Source: Oscillospiraceae bacterium
Lineage (GTDB): Bacteria > Bacillota > Clostridia > Oscillospirales > Oscillospiraceae
NCBI GenBank assembly: GCA_017469795.1
Contig: JAFUFT010000025.1
Span: forward strand, 1 to 43,852
Reading direction: 5' to 3'
Length of the DNA stretch: 43,852 nucleotides
Position numbers and translations under genes: made by a program. Below are positions 8,585 to 18,097 of the stretch, piece by piece. Below the pieces are notes generated by a model. That model did no database searches and was not told the origin of the DNA. It saw only the letters and a program-made list of their open reading frames with translations. Every line of letters starts with the position of its first letter. Position 1 is the stretch's first letter.

Positions 8585-8674
8585 ATACCAGGACAAAAAA
8601 GATTCCGCATCACAGGCTACTTCAGCGGCCCGGCGGGAGTCCGCCGTGAATCTCGGCAGAGCCGAGTTCCCGCA
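8585..8674. repeat. Dispersed repeat, left copy (partner at 17992-18069)
   Basis: It begins with the 26 bases ATACCAGGACAAAAAAGATT + CCGCAT, which recur exactly at 17992-18017. After a short diverged stretch both copies continue with GGCGGGAG, GTGAATCT and GTTCCCGCA in the same order. The copies lie in direct orientation 9.4 kb apart. Confidence 0.75.
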
Positions 8675-8718
8675 GGGCGAATTCACTTCGCCCGAGGATG
8701 TCAAATAAAAAAAGGGGA

Positions 8719-8746
8719 CCCCACGAAATCGACAGATTTCGTGGGG
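8719..8746. repeat. Perfect 12-bp stem-loop
   Basis: CCCCACGAAATC (8719-8730) and GATTTCGTGGGG (8735-8746) pair perfectly around a GACA loop. On the minus strand the stem is followed by a pyrimidine/T-rich run (complement of 8707-8718), so it could act as a minus-strand terminator. Confidence 0.7.
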
Positions 8747-8859
8747 ATGTCATATCAGGACAAAATAGATTCCGAGTTATAGTGAGCAAAACCTCATAAC
8801 GAGGCGCAATGTGTTAGGAGCTGAGATATACTTTATAATACAAGGTTGGTGATGCCACC

Positions 8860-9378
8860 ATGCCAAAACGATACAACACCCCTCACCGGACGCATGTGGT
8901 CAAGACCCGCATGACCGATGAGGAATACGAACTGTTTCAGGCGCGATTGTCTGCCTATGACATCAGTCATGCTGAGTTCATCCGGCAGGCCATCAACAAA
9001 GCGGAGATTCACCCCATCGTCACCGTTTCCCCGATCAACGATCAGGTGCTCAGTGCCATCGGCCGACTGATCGGAGAATTCGGGAAGATCGGCAGTAATC
9101 TGAATCAGATCGCCCGGTCGCTGAATGAATGGCACAGTCCCTACCCGGAACTGGCAAAGGAACTTCGAGCCGCTCTGGCTGAGTTGATGGAATTGAAGTT
9201 TCGGCTCTTGAAGGAAATGGGGGATATGCTTGGCAACGTTCAAACATATATCAGACGGTTCGAAACAGCATCCGGGACAAACTGGCCCGGCAGAAGAAGC
9301 TCCAGCAGGAGTATGATGCCATCCCAATTACCAGCATGTTTAAGCGCCGGGAACTGGCCGCACAGATTGCGGAACTGA
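8860..9378 (+). CDS. mobC: MobC-family mobilization (relaxosome accessory) protein
   Basis: The N-terminal part has the ribbon-helix-helix pattern of MobC-like proteins (VVKTRMTDEEYELFQARL, then HAEFIRQAI), and residues 75-88 carry the family hallmark GSNLNQIARSLNEW. MobC binds near oriT and helps the relaxase open DNA for conjugative transfer. The natural protein probably ends soon after GNVQTYI (near 9250); the remaining residues of the frame are arginine/serine-rich and overlap a relaxase remnant in another frame, so the C-terminus looks artificial. The ribosome site before ATG 8860 is weak. This gene is the best evidence that the block once transferred by mobilization. Confidence 0.78.
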   Translation: MPKRYNTPHRTHVVKTRMTDEEYELFQARLSAYDISHAEFIRQAINKAEIHPIVTVSPINDQVLSAIGRLIGEFGKIGSNLNQIARSLNEWHSPYPELAKELRAALAELMELKFRLLKEMGDMLGNVQTYIRRFETASGTNWPGRRSSSRSMMPSQLPACLSAGNWPHRLRN

Positions 9379-9836
9379 CAGAGGAAATCGAGGAACTGCG
9401 CAGCGAAGAAACCTCCCTCATCCGGGGCTTCGGCAAAGAGGACGCCACCGGGATGAAGGAGGTCAAAGCGGAAATGGCACAGTCCGAGGCCAGGTCCGGT
9501 TCCTATTGGGAGAGCGAACAGAAATACAGCCGGGAATTGGACGCAGAAAAGGCGAAGTTCATGGAAACCAAGGCCCGGGCCGGAAATCTGGATCGCGTGG
9601 AACTGATTGCCGCCCGGATGGAGATTCGCCCCGGGAAAGAGCAGGAAGCGATCCAAACGATCCAGCGGGCCATCGGGCGGGAAATCTATCCGCATGAACG
9701 TGAGAATACCGCCCACGATGTAGATGTCATGCTGGACGAGGAATTCCTGGAGATCCGATACCGGGCGGAACAGCGGTATGCACAGCGGGGTAAGCAGCAC
9801 GAAAAGAAATCCTGGTCACAGGAGTGGGAGCGGTAG
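9243..9836 (+). pseudogene. C-terminal remnant of a MobA-type relaxase
   Basis: In the frame shifted from mobC, translation from about 9243 reads NIYQTVRNSIRDKLARQKKL and continues through an ATG at 9336 into a long, highly charged coiled-coil region (EEIEELRSEE, YSRELDAEKAKFMETKARA), ending SWSQEWER at 9836. Such basic/acidic coiled coils are typical of the C-terminal parts of relaxases encoded directly after mobC. The catalytic N-terminal half, with its three-histidine motif, is missing, so an internal deletion appears to have fused the end of mobC to the relaxase tail. A free-standing 166-residue coiled-coil protein from 9336 is the alternative. Confidence 0.5.
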
Positions 9837-9936
9837 CCAAACGGCAGTTCTGCTTGGTATTTCTTTCTATGCTCATAATCATCCCAGTTGAAGCGAAACG
9901 CACAACAAGAGAAGCCTGCCTGAAAAACCCGCTCAG

Positions 9937-10599
9937 TCACATCTCCCGGTATTTTGCCATCATTTCACGGAACAGCTCCTTTGTGGACGGGGGCGTGTAG
10001 GTAATGGCATTGGCTCCTGCTTCAATGGTACGTTTGATCGTATCCGGCTGATTCCCGCCGCTGGCGATGATCGGCACATCCGGAAATTCCGCCCGGATCT
10101 TCGCCACAATATCCGGGGTTCTGGAGGCGCCGGCCACATTGAGGATGTCCGCTCCGGCCTCCAGGCGGGCGGCAATATCCGTTTCCCCGTTGACAACCGT
10201 AATGATCACCGGAATGTCCACGATCCGGCTCACTGCCAGCAGATTCAGGTCTGTGACCGGCGCATTGAGCACCACGCCCATGGCGCCCTGACATTCCACA
10301 TCCTTTGCCAGCGTCAGCGTCCGCATCCCGCGGGTCGTACCGCCTCCAATGCCGCAGAACACCGGTACATGGGCCGCGCTGATGATTGCATTTGAGATGG
10401 ACTGCTGGGGAGTGAAGGGGTACACCGCAAATACCGCGTCGGCGTCGCAGTTCTTGATGATGGCAAGATCCGTGGTGAACACCAGGGATTTAATTCGCCG
10501 CCCGTTGATCACGATGCCGCTGCACTCATAGCATTCCTTCGGCATACGCAGAATATGCCGGAGGGAACTGTCGATGACGGGAACCCGCCGTTCGTCCAT
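9937..10599 (-). CDS. TIM-barrel protein of unknown function
   Basis: This 220-residue protein reads as a beta/alpha barrel: alternating hydrophobic strands such as SGIVINGRR, ADAVFAVYPF, VPVFCGIGGG, VPIIASGG and NAITYTPPS. The GGG and ASGG turns resemble phosphate-binding loops of ThiG/NanE/KDPG-aldolase-like barrels. I cannot assign a reaction. It lies 17 bases downstream of the broken dnaK, in the same direction, and probably shared its transcript. Comparable proteins are labelled only as hydrolase or barrel protein, so the function is open. The gene itself looks intact. Confidence 0.65.
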   Translation of the reverse strand: MDERRVPVIDSSLRHILRMPKECYECSGIVINGRRIKSLVFTTDLAIIKNCDADAVFAVYPFTPQQSISNAIISAAHVPVFCGIGGGTTRGMRTLTLAKDVECQGAMGVVLNAPVTDLNLLAVSRIVDIPVIITVVNGETDIAARLEAGADILNVAGASRTPDIVAKIRAEFPDVPIIASGGNQPDTIKRTIEAGANAITYTPPSTKELFREMMAKYREM

Positions 10600-10616
10600 A
10601 ATGACACCTGCTTTCT

Positions 10617-12136
<1,520 letters not shown>

Positions 12137-12231
12137 TCACTCTATTTTGCGGGGAATTTACAACATTTTCAAGCCAAAACCCTGCTGTGATACAAAAAAG
12201 TTTTTCTATATACCTCGATCTGTATATATGG

Positions 12232-13683
12232 TCAGAAGGACAGTCCCGGGAAGCCCGCCTGCCCCTCTACCACCAGCTTGCCGCCGGAGGGAAGGTCTGT
12301 GGTGCTGGGCTTCAACACATCGCTTTTTGCATAAATGGTCACGTCGGGCAGGGCGTCTATCTTGCCCATGGGACCGAAGGCGGTGACGGTCACATGGGAG
12401 TCCGCCGTGGCGGTCCAGATGGTGGACGGATCGGTGACGATCACGGCGTTTTCAATGCGGCCCTTCAGCTTGGTGTGCTTGAGGGTCAGAGCCATGACCC
12501 GCTGGGGATCCTCATGGAGGATATCGCCCTCGATATCCATGTCGGAGAGTACCGCCTTGACGCCGTAGACCTCCTCAAAGTCCGGCAACTCCGTGCGGCA
12601 GGGATCCTCATTGAACTTGGTGCGGATCAGCACGCCGGTATCGGAGTGCAGCTTCGCGCCCCGAATGTCCAGATAGACGTTCTGGCTCTTGATCAGGAAG
12701 CATTCCTTGCCGCTCTTGATATCGCCGCCTTGGACGGACAGCTCGGAGACCTCGTGGGTATTTCCAAACACACTGTGGAGCATGGCGGCGTAGTCGCCCG
12801 CCTTGACGGTGCAGCGGTTCAGGAATTCCCGGCACTTGCCCGCGATGATGACGCCGATGGTGGCCTTCAGGTTGCAGTCATTGAGCACCACGTTGGCTCC
12901 GTGGTCGCAGTAGGAGGCGTAGCCGTTGTCACGAACCTGAATATCGCAGCGGTTGGCCTCCAGATAGAGGTCTCCGAAGCAGGCGTCGGTGGACAGAGCC
13001 GCCCAGCCCTCGGCGTAGATTTTGGAATCGTAGAAATAGCTGTGGCTGTCGCCTACAGACAGATGGGTCCGGCAGTTGCCGCCCAGGCCAAGACCGGCAG
13101 GAGGCTCCTTCATGGCCTTGCCTGCCCCGGGCTCATTTGCCGCGGAACGGTCGATGACGCCGCCCTTGGAATCCAGCTCACAGTTCCGCACGATCAGAGT
13201 GGAATACTCCGTGGCGGAGGTGCAGGGCCGGATCACGCCCTCGGTGGTGATCTTGGTATTCTCCAGAACGACGGTGGATTCTCCCGCCGCTTGGACACCG
13301 GCGCCGTAGCCGGAGAAGTCATCCACGCCGTCGCCCTGGAAGTCGATGGTTGTGTCGCGGATGGTATAGGTGCAGTCGTCCTTCACCACAAAGCCGTTGA
13401 TGGCGGTTTTATCGCTCTTCATGGTCACGTTCTCCGCGGCTTCCGGCGTGGGTGTTCCGATGATCTCGGCACTGGTTCCAAGAACCAGCCCGTCCTTTGT
13501 CACCAGCACCTGGGGATCGTACCGGAACCAGTCCGGCAGTGTTGCCAGCGGCGAAGATGCCAGTCCCGGCGCGGGATATTCTGTAGGCGGCCCGCCGAAT
13601 CCTGGAGCCTCGGGGATAGTGGCGGGACGATAGCCCGCGCCGCCAGCGGTGGGCAATTCATAGGGAACATAGACTTTTGCCAT
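12232..13683 (-). CDS. Right-handed parallel beta-helix protein, cytoplasmic type
   Basis: Using ATG 13683 (preceded by GGAGGAGAACAAC), the protein is 483 residues with no signal peptide. From about residue 60 it is a series of short beta strands separated by turns rich in Asp, Asn and Gly (for example TAINGFVVKDDCTYTIRDTT, VVLENTKITTEG, LIVRNCELDSKGG), the pattern of a solenoid beta-helix like those of pectate lyases. No catalytic set of a known polysaccharide lyase is evident. It lies 133 bases downstream of, and in the same direction as, the flavin oxidoreductase gene, so the two are probably an operon and may act on the same unidentified compound. Confidence 0.72.
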   Translation of the reverse strand: MAKVYVPYELPTAGGAGYRPATIPEAPGFGGPPTEYPAPGLASSPLATLPDWFRYDPQVLVTKDGLVLGTSAEIIGTPTPEAAENVTMKSDKTAINGFVVKDDCTYTIRDTTIDFQGDGVDDFSGYGAGVQAAGESTVVLENTKITTEGVIRPCTSATEYSTLIVRNCELDSKGGVIDRSAANEPGAGKAMKEPPAGLGLGGNCRTHLSVGDSHSYFYDSKIYAEGWAALSTDACFGDLYLEANRCDIQVRDNGYASYCDHGANVVLNDCNLKATIGVIIAGKCREFLNRCTVKAGDYAAMLHSVFGNTHEVSELSVQGGDIKSGKECFLIKSQNVYLDIRGAKLHSDTGVLIRTKFNEDPCRTELPDFEEVYGVKAVLSDMDIEGDILHEDPQRVMALTLKHTKLKGRIENAVIVTDPSTIWTATADSHVTVTAFGPMGKIDALPDVTIYAKSDVLKPSTTDLPSGGKLVVEGQAGFPGLSF

Positions 13684-13816
13684 GTTGTTCTCCTCCTGTT
13701 TCTTTTGCTCTCTATGATAACAAGAGCTGTTCAATCCTGCAACCGTCGATTTCTTCTCACCGGACGAATCCGGATCTGTTTACGGTATTGGAAAACGCTT
13801 TACTCAAATGATTGGA

Positions 13817-15937
13817 TCAGATCTGATTCGCCGCCGCGAAGCCGTGCTGAATGGCGAAATGCATATTGGACACCCGGAAGCAGTCGCCGATGTACTGGGT
13901 CTGGGGCGCAATGCCATAGAACTTGGCGCACTCCGCCGGGGTGGGTTTTGCGCCGGTGGCCATGACGATCAGCTCCGCGTCCACTCGGTCCTCCTTGCCT
14001 TCATGGTCGATATAGGTCAGGCCGCTGCCATCCATGGACACATATTGCTTCACGCCGCAGACCTCATAGAAGTTTTCACAGGCTTGCCAGCGGGCGCGGA
14101 CCATGGACAGGTAGTGGGGCCGTCCAGCGTCGGAGGCCAGAGAGTTCTGGCGGCTGAGTACCGTGACCTTGTGGCCAGCCTCCGCCAGATAGAGGGCCGT
14201 CTCCACGCCGGTCTCGCTGCCGCCGATGACCGCAATATTGTGGGGCAGCTCCGCCTCATGGCCGAATACCTCCAGGGGGACCATGGTTCTGGCCGTTTTG
14301 ATGCCGGGAATGTTCGCCTTGGTGAACTTTGGCCCGATGGCCACGATCAGTTCGTCAAATCCGTATGGTTTCAGCAGTTCCGGCGTGGCCTCGGTGCCAA
14401 GCAGGACCTTGACGCCGTTCTTCTCCAGCTGGCGGCCCATCCACAGGACCCATTCGTGAATAGGCCACTTGAACTGGGCGTAGGCCGCGTGCCGGAGCTG
14501 GCCACCCAGCTGATCGTTCTTCTCGAACACGGTCACCTCGTGACCCCGCTGGGCAGCCACCAGAGCCGCTTCCATGCCCGCCGGGCCAGCGCCGATGACG
14601 TCCACCTTCTTTTTCCTGGTCACCGGGCGGATCATCCGATCCACCTTGTCCTCGATGCCGATGACCGGGTTGACGGTGCAGTAGGAGCGGAACTTTTCTT
14701 CGCCGTTGGGCACGTGGCACTTGTTGCAGCGGATGCAGGGACGGACGTCGTCACCCCGGCCCTCAATCAGCTTCCGGGCCAAATCGTCCTCGCAGATAAA
14801 CAACCGGGCAGTGGAGATCATATCCGCCTTCCCATCCCGGATGACCGCTTCGTCAAAGTCCGGGTCCAGCAGTCCCGCCGTGGCGCAGACCTTCAGCTTG
14901 CCGTTGTAGCTGGCAATGGCCTCCTTCACAGCGGCAGTCACCGCCAGATTGGGGCAGGGATCCTCCTTGGTGGAGGTGTAGCCCAGGGGATGCTGGGGGT
15001 CCTGTTCCCCGTGGCGGATCTGGATCACGTCGATGATACCCTCCGCCAGCTTTGCAAATTCGATGGTGTCCGCCACTGTGATGCCGCCGGCCTCCTCACC
15101 GGAGACGATGACCTCCATGGGGAAATCCTTACCGTACACGCCCCGGAGAGCCTCAAACAGCTCCAGGGTAAAGCGGCTGCGGTTTGCCACGGAGCCCCCG
15201 TATTCATCGGTGCGGTGATTCGTGAGCGGGCTCAGAAACTGCGCCCCAAGATTGTTCCGATAGGCATGGTGGATGCAGAAGTAGTCAAAGCCCAGCTTGG
15301 TATATTCCCGGGCGTTTTTCACGCTGTCCTCGATGATCCGGCGGAGCTGATCCTTGGTCAGATAGTTTACACCGCCCCGGACCACAGCGTCCGCCCGCAT
15401 GGACTCCGGCATCCGCTTCAGCATCTCCCGCATATTCGGAGGACCGCCGGGGCCTCCCGGGCCGCCCATTCCGGGGCCCTTCCTTCTGGGAGAGCCGCCG
15501 CCCATGGGGCCCGGCCCCGGCATCATGCCGCCACGGCCGCCCCGTTCGATCTTGTCCATGAGCTCCTCCAGCTCCGCCTCGCTCATGGGGCAGGTTCCGC
15601 TGACGTTGGTCATGGCGTAGGCGCCGTAATACCGGATGGCGTCGATCATCTGGCAGAGATAGTTGTGGGCGGAAGTGGATGTAAAATCCATGGTGGAGAA
15701 GTGGGAGCCGTAGTCGTCAATGGTTGTATTCTGCTTGGTCCCACGCTCCATATGACCGATCGTGACGGCTGCCGCTCCGTTTCTGGCCCGGTTCGCCATC
15801 AGTGTGATCCACTTTTCCGTGGGGAAGGGCTCCGCCCCTTGGATGAAATGGGGCGTGGACGGCTGTGCGGTGAGCCGGGACTTAAGAAGTACGCCGCCTA
15901 CTTCCACGGGCGACAGCAGATGCCTGTAGCTGCTCAT
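13817..15937 (-). CDS. Old-yellow-enzyme-type NADH:flavin oxidoreductase (2,4-dienoyl-CoA reductase/BaiCD family)
   Basis: Using ATG 15937 (RBS AAGGAGG), the 706-residue protein has an N-terminal FMN TIM barrel with the family stretch QFLSPLTNHRTDEYGGS, a 4Fe-4S site at C401, C404, C407 and C420, and a C-terminal FAD/NAD module with VIGAGPAGMEAA and a second Rossmann motif VIGGSETGVETA. Family members reduce enone or dienoyl groups, including bile acid, steroid and flavonoid substrates. Two oddities: a Gly/Pro-rich low-complexity insertion at about residues 132-167, and C-x2-C-x2-C spacing where the family usually has C-x2-C-x3-C. The substrate is unknown. The paired beta-helix gene follows. 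Confidence 0.87.
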   Translation of the reverse strand: MSSYRHLLSPVEVGGVLLKSRLTAQPSTPHFIQGAEPFPTEKWITLMANRARNGAAAVTIGHMERGTKQNTTIDDYGSHFSTMDFTSTSAHNYLCQMIDAIRYYGAYAMTNVSGTCPMSEAELEELMDKIERGGRGGMMPGPGPMGGGSPRRKGPGMGGPGGPGGPPNMREMLKRMPESMRADAVVRGGVNYLTKDQLRRIIEDSVKNAREYTKLGFDYFCIHHAYRNNLGAQFLSPLTNHRTDEYGGSVANRSRFTLELFEALRGVYGKDFPMEVIVSGEEAGGITVADTIEFAKLAEGIIDVIQIRHGEQDPQHPLGYTSTKEDPCPNLAVTAAVKEAIASYNGKLKVCATAGLLDPDFDEAVIRDGKADMISTARLFICEDDLARKLIEGRGDDVRPCIRCNKCHVPNGEEKFRSYCTVNPVIGIEDKVDRMIRPVTRKKKVDVIGAGPAGMEAALVAAQRGHEVTVFEKNDQLGGQLRHAAYAQFKWPIHEWVLWMGRQLEKNGVKVLLGTEATPELLKPYGFDELIVAIGPKFTKANIPGIKTARTMVPLEVFGHEAELPHNIAVIGGSETGVETALYLAEAGHKVTVLSRQNSLASDAGRPHYLSMVRARWQACENFYEVCGVKQYVSMDGSGLTYIDHEGKEDRVDAELIVMATGAKPTPAECAKFYGIAPQTQYIGDCFRVSNMHFAIQHGFAAANQI

Positions 15938-16385
15938 AATAATCCTCCTTGTTCTGTTTATCAATTATCTCTATATCATGGACAGGGCTGATATGCAAGG
16001 CTTTCAGGAGAAGGGACGGTCAGCCATGTATTGGCCGGCCCCTCCTTGCCCTTGGGGGCGGTTATGGAAAAGAGGGAATGGGGATTCCCTTACCTGATTT
16101 GATTTTATAACAGAACAATCGGCCATTTCAAGAAAAACCCTGGTCGCATTTTGCCAGAAAACGAAAGCGATAAAATTTAGGTTTCATTACAGTTTGCTAC
16201 TTGACAAACCGAAAATGCTGATCGTTATCTGCTTGGATTATTTTTTCACCTTGAAAATAAATTATCACACTGAAAGTCAGGGCCGCTAAAGCATTTACAG
16301 CCCGAAAGCCGAAATGGTATTATGCAGACGGAATTCAGCGAACGGCTTACCGGCACAGTTCGCAGCAAAGAAAGGATCATGCAAT
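15938..16385. other. Intergenic region between divergent genes
   Basis: This 448-base gap separates the minus-strand oxidoreductase from the plus-strand lipoprotein remnant. It should hold both promoters. A TTGACA at 16202-16207 is the best -35 candidate for the plus-strand gene, but the matching -10 is weak. No further gene or RNA is convincing. The right half is AT-rich. Confidence 0.5.
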
Positions 16386-17201
16386 ATGAAACGAAAATTG
16401 ATCGCAATATTCCTGATGCTCGCCATGCTTCTAAGCTTGGCGTCTGCCTGCTGTACAGGAGCGCAGAGTTCGCAGGCTGCTGAGATTCCGTCGGAGACGA
16501 CAGAATCGGCAGTAGAAATGGTACAAGCCTCAGCTTTAGAAGAAACAGAAGAAGCGGAAGAAGCGGAAGAAGTAGAGAACGTAGCCGATTCAGAGACGGA
16601 GACAAGCTGTGAGGAGACGCCCGAACCCTCGGAGCCGGAGGAAGCGGAGGACAACTTCATCTATGCCACCTATCCGTTGGTGGATGAGACAACCACCTTC
16701 AGCATCTGGATCGCGTACAACAGCCCCGCCGTGGCTGATTTCAACGAGCAGCAGGCGGTACTGACTGCCCGGGAGATCACCGGAATCACCATCGACTACC
16801 TGCAGTTTTCTCCCATGGTTGCCAGTGAGCAATTCAATCTGATGGTGGCTTCCGGCGATTATACCGATATGATCCACGGCGCAGTCACCCAGTATAACGG
16901 CGGCGGCACCCGGGCAGTGCAGGACGATGTTCTCATTGACCTATTGGACATTGCAAATGTTTACGCTCCGAACTTTATGAACATTATGAAGAGCGATGAG
17001 AATATCTATCGAGACTGCATCAACGATGATGCAAATACGAAGCAATACCAACAACTCAGGCCCGTTCACAGATGCATCGCTGATACGCCCAGTCTCCGCG
17101 CAGGACCGCCTGCACATCCCGTTGGGCCGGAATCTCAAAATAATAGCACCAGTACCACGCCGCTTGATATGCTCCGCTGGGGCTGTCTTCTACCAAGCTG
17201 A
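16386..17201 (+). pseudogene. Truncated ABC-transporter substrate-binding lipoprotein
   Basis: The N-terminus MKRKLIAIFLMLAMLLSLA followed by SACC is a lipoprotein signal. An acidic Glu/Ala-rich linker (residues 30-90) follows, then the start of an extracellular solute-binding domain of the sugar/peptide type (TTFSIWIAYNSPAVADFNEQ, ITIDYLQFSPMVASEQFNLM). These proteins run to about 500-600 residues. Here recognisable sequence stops near residue 217 (RDCINDDAN, about 17040), and the frame continues only as antisense of the lysozyme gene to a stop at 17201. No permease or ATPase genes are adjacent. The gene was cut at the junction around 17040-17056. Confidence 0.75.
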
Positions 17202-17613
17202 GGTATTCCAGTACGGCAGGATAATTCTCCTCCAGTTCATACTGGAGATACTTCATCTGGCCATAAACGGAATCCACATCATAGCCATTCTCCTGGCAAA
17301 ACGAAAAAAGGCTCCGGCAGCGGCTTTCGTGCCACTGACAGAGCCCATAGCTGGTACCATCGTCGCCCCATGCTGTGGGGGAGAAGTTGGATTCATATTC
17401 CATGTTCGCCAGGATGCCTTGAATGGCGGCCAGGTTCAATTTCAGCTCCCGGCGCAGGAATGTTGTGATCGCCGTCTCGGTATCCATTTGACCGTAATCC
17501 GGGATAACCTCATAATCTTCCTCGTGGACGATGTTTATCGCCGACGCCTGGGACATACAGAGGATCACGGCTATCAGCAAAGCCAGCAGACGGGTGGATT
17601 TGTATTTCTTCAA
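17056..17613 (-). CDS. Phage tail-tip lysozyme family protein, exported
   Basis: This 185-residue protein begins with a clear signal peptide (MKKYKSTRLLALLIAVILCM, then SQASA). The core AIQGILANMEYESNFSPTAW followed by GTSYGLCQWH matches the phage tail lysozyme family (Phage_lysozyme2 type), with Glu in MEYES as the probable catalytic acid. It would cut peptidoglycan outside the membrane. The domain usually ends with a longer tail after the RG motif; here RGDWAYQRCICERA is followed at once by a stop, right at the junction with the broken lipoprotein gene, so the last residues may be lost. Lone copies occur on conjugative elements, where they help the transfer apparatus cross the wall. Confidence 0.75.
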   Translation of the reverse strand: MKKYKSTRLLALLIAVILCMSQASAINIVHEEDYEVIPDYGQMDTETAITTFLRRELKLNLAAIQGILANMEYESNFSPTAWGDDGTSYGLCQWHESRCRSLFSFCQENGYDVDSVYGQMKYLQYELEENYPAVLEYLSLVEDSPSGAYQAAWYWCYYFEIPAQRDVQAVLRGDWAYQRCICERA

Positions 17614-17713
17614 TGCAGAACCTCCTTTTAATGTGTGTATTGGTCAATACCAACGAAATATCTGAGGAAAGGGAAGCATAACCACCAAACTTTTGGAAAA
17701 ACACCCGGAAAAC

Positions 17714-17766
17714 GCAAAAAAGGCCGCCATGCACATCAAAATTCAGACGTACATGGCGGCCTTTGC
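17714..17766 (-). terminator. Stem-loop terminator
   Basis: GGCCGCCATG (17722-17731) pairs with CATGGCGGCC (17752-17761). On the minus strand the stem is followed by six T. It lies downstream of the DprA-like operon and upstream of the lysozyme gene, so it may separate these two minus-strand units. Confidence 0.65.
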
Positions 17767-17814
17767 GCACAATATGTATTGGAAAGTCTCCCTCAAGGGT
17801 TCGAATCCATTCCC

Positions 17815-17849
17815 ATATGGAAATAAGCGGTTTGGTATCTTTTTTGGTT
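17815..17849. repeat. 35-bp direct repeat, right copy
   Basis: Identical to 12083-12117 and in the same orientation. The two copies bound a 5.7-kb segment holding the beta-helix gene, oxidoreductase, lipoprotein remnant and lysozyme. Confidence 0.88.
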
Positions 17850-17930
17850 TTACGCTTCGAAAAAGTATTTCGCGTTCTAATTATCTAATTTTTTGCGGAT
17901 AAAACAGCTGATTTTCTCGCGAATATAACG

Positions 17931-17957
17931 AAATCGCCCCGATTTTCGGGGCGATTT
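17931..17957. terminator. Perfect 12-bp stem-loop
   Basis: AAATCGCCCCGA (17931-17942) and TCGGGGCGATTT (17946-17957) pair perfectly with a three-T loop. It lies 140 bases downstream of the minus-strand DprA-like gene and probably ends its transcript. Confidence 0.65.
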
Positions 17958-17966
17958 GTTCAGGGC

Positions 17967-18010
17967 ATCTTTTTTGTCCTGGTATTATGTCATACCAGGA
18001 CAAAAAAGAT
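17967..18010. repeat. Perfect 19-bp inverted repeat
   Basis: The arm ATCTTTTTTGTCCTGGTAT (17967-17985) is exactly complementary to 17992-18010, with a TATGTC loop of six bases. T-runs and A-runs sit inside the stem, so it would fold in both DNA and RNA. The right arm begins the dispersed repeat found at 8585-8674. Confidence 0.85.
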
Positions 18011-18069
18011 TCCGCATAGCAGGCCTGGCGGGAGCCCGTCGTGAATCTAACGCAAGCCAAGTTCCCGCA
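17992..18069. repeat. Dispersed repeat, right copy (partner at 8585-8674)
   Basis: It shares an exact 26-base start (to CCGCAT at 18017) and then ordered blocks GGCGGGAG, GTGAATCT and GTTCCCGCA with 8585-8674. It ends 29 bases before the stop of the DprA-like gene. Confidence 0.75.
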
Positions 18070-18097
18070 ACATGTACACCGGATATATGCCAAGTGA

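Larger units (their letters stand above)
8285..8859. other. Repeat-rich intergenic region with no convincing gene
   Basis: This 575-base gap contains two near-identical hairpin repeats, a 19-base copy of the tRNA-Arg 3' end, an about 90-base repeat shared with 17992-18069, a perfect 12-bp stem-loop, and a third short AGGACAAAATAGATTCCG copy at about 8755-8772. Several open frames cross it on both strands, but they simply translate the palindromic repeats. It looks like the left border of the accessory block. Confidence 0.75.

Noticed and set aside
8265..8782. Several small frames on both strands
   Set aside because: They translate the palindromic repeats; the peptides repeat themselves and have no RBS.
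17795..17814. tRNA-like T-arm (GGGTTCGAATCC)
   Set aside because: The T stem does not pair and no acceptor or anticodon arm can be built.
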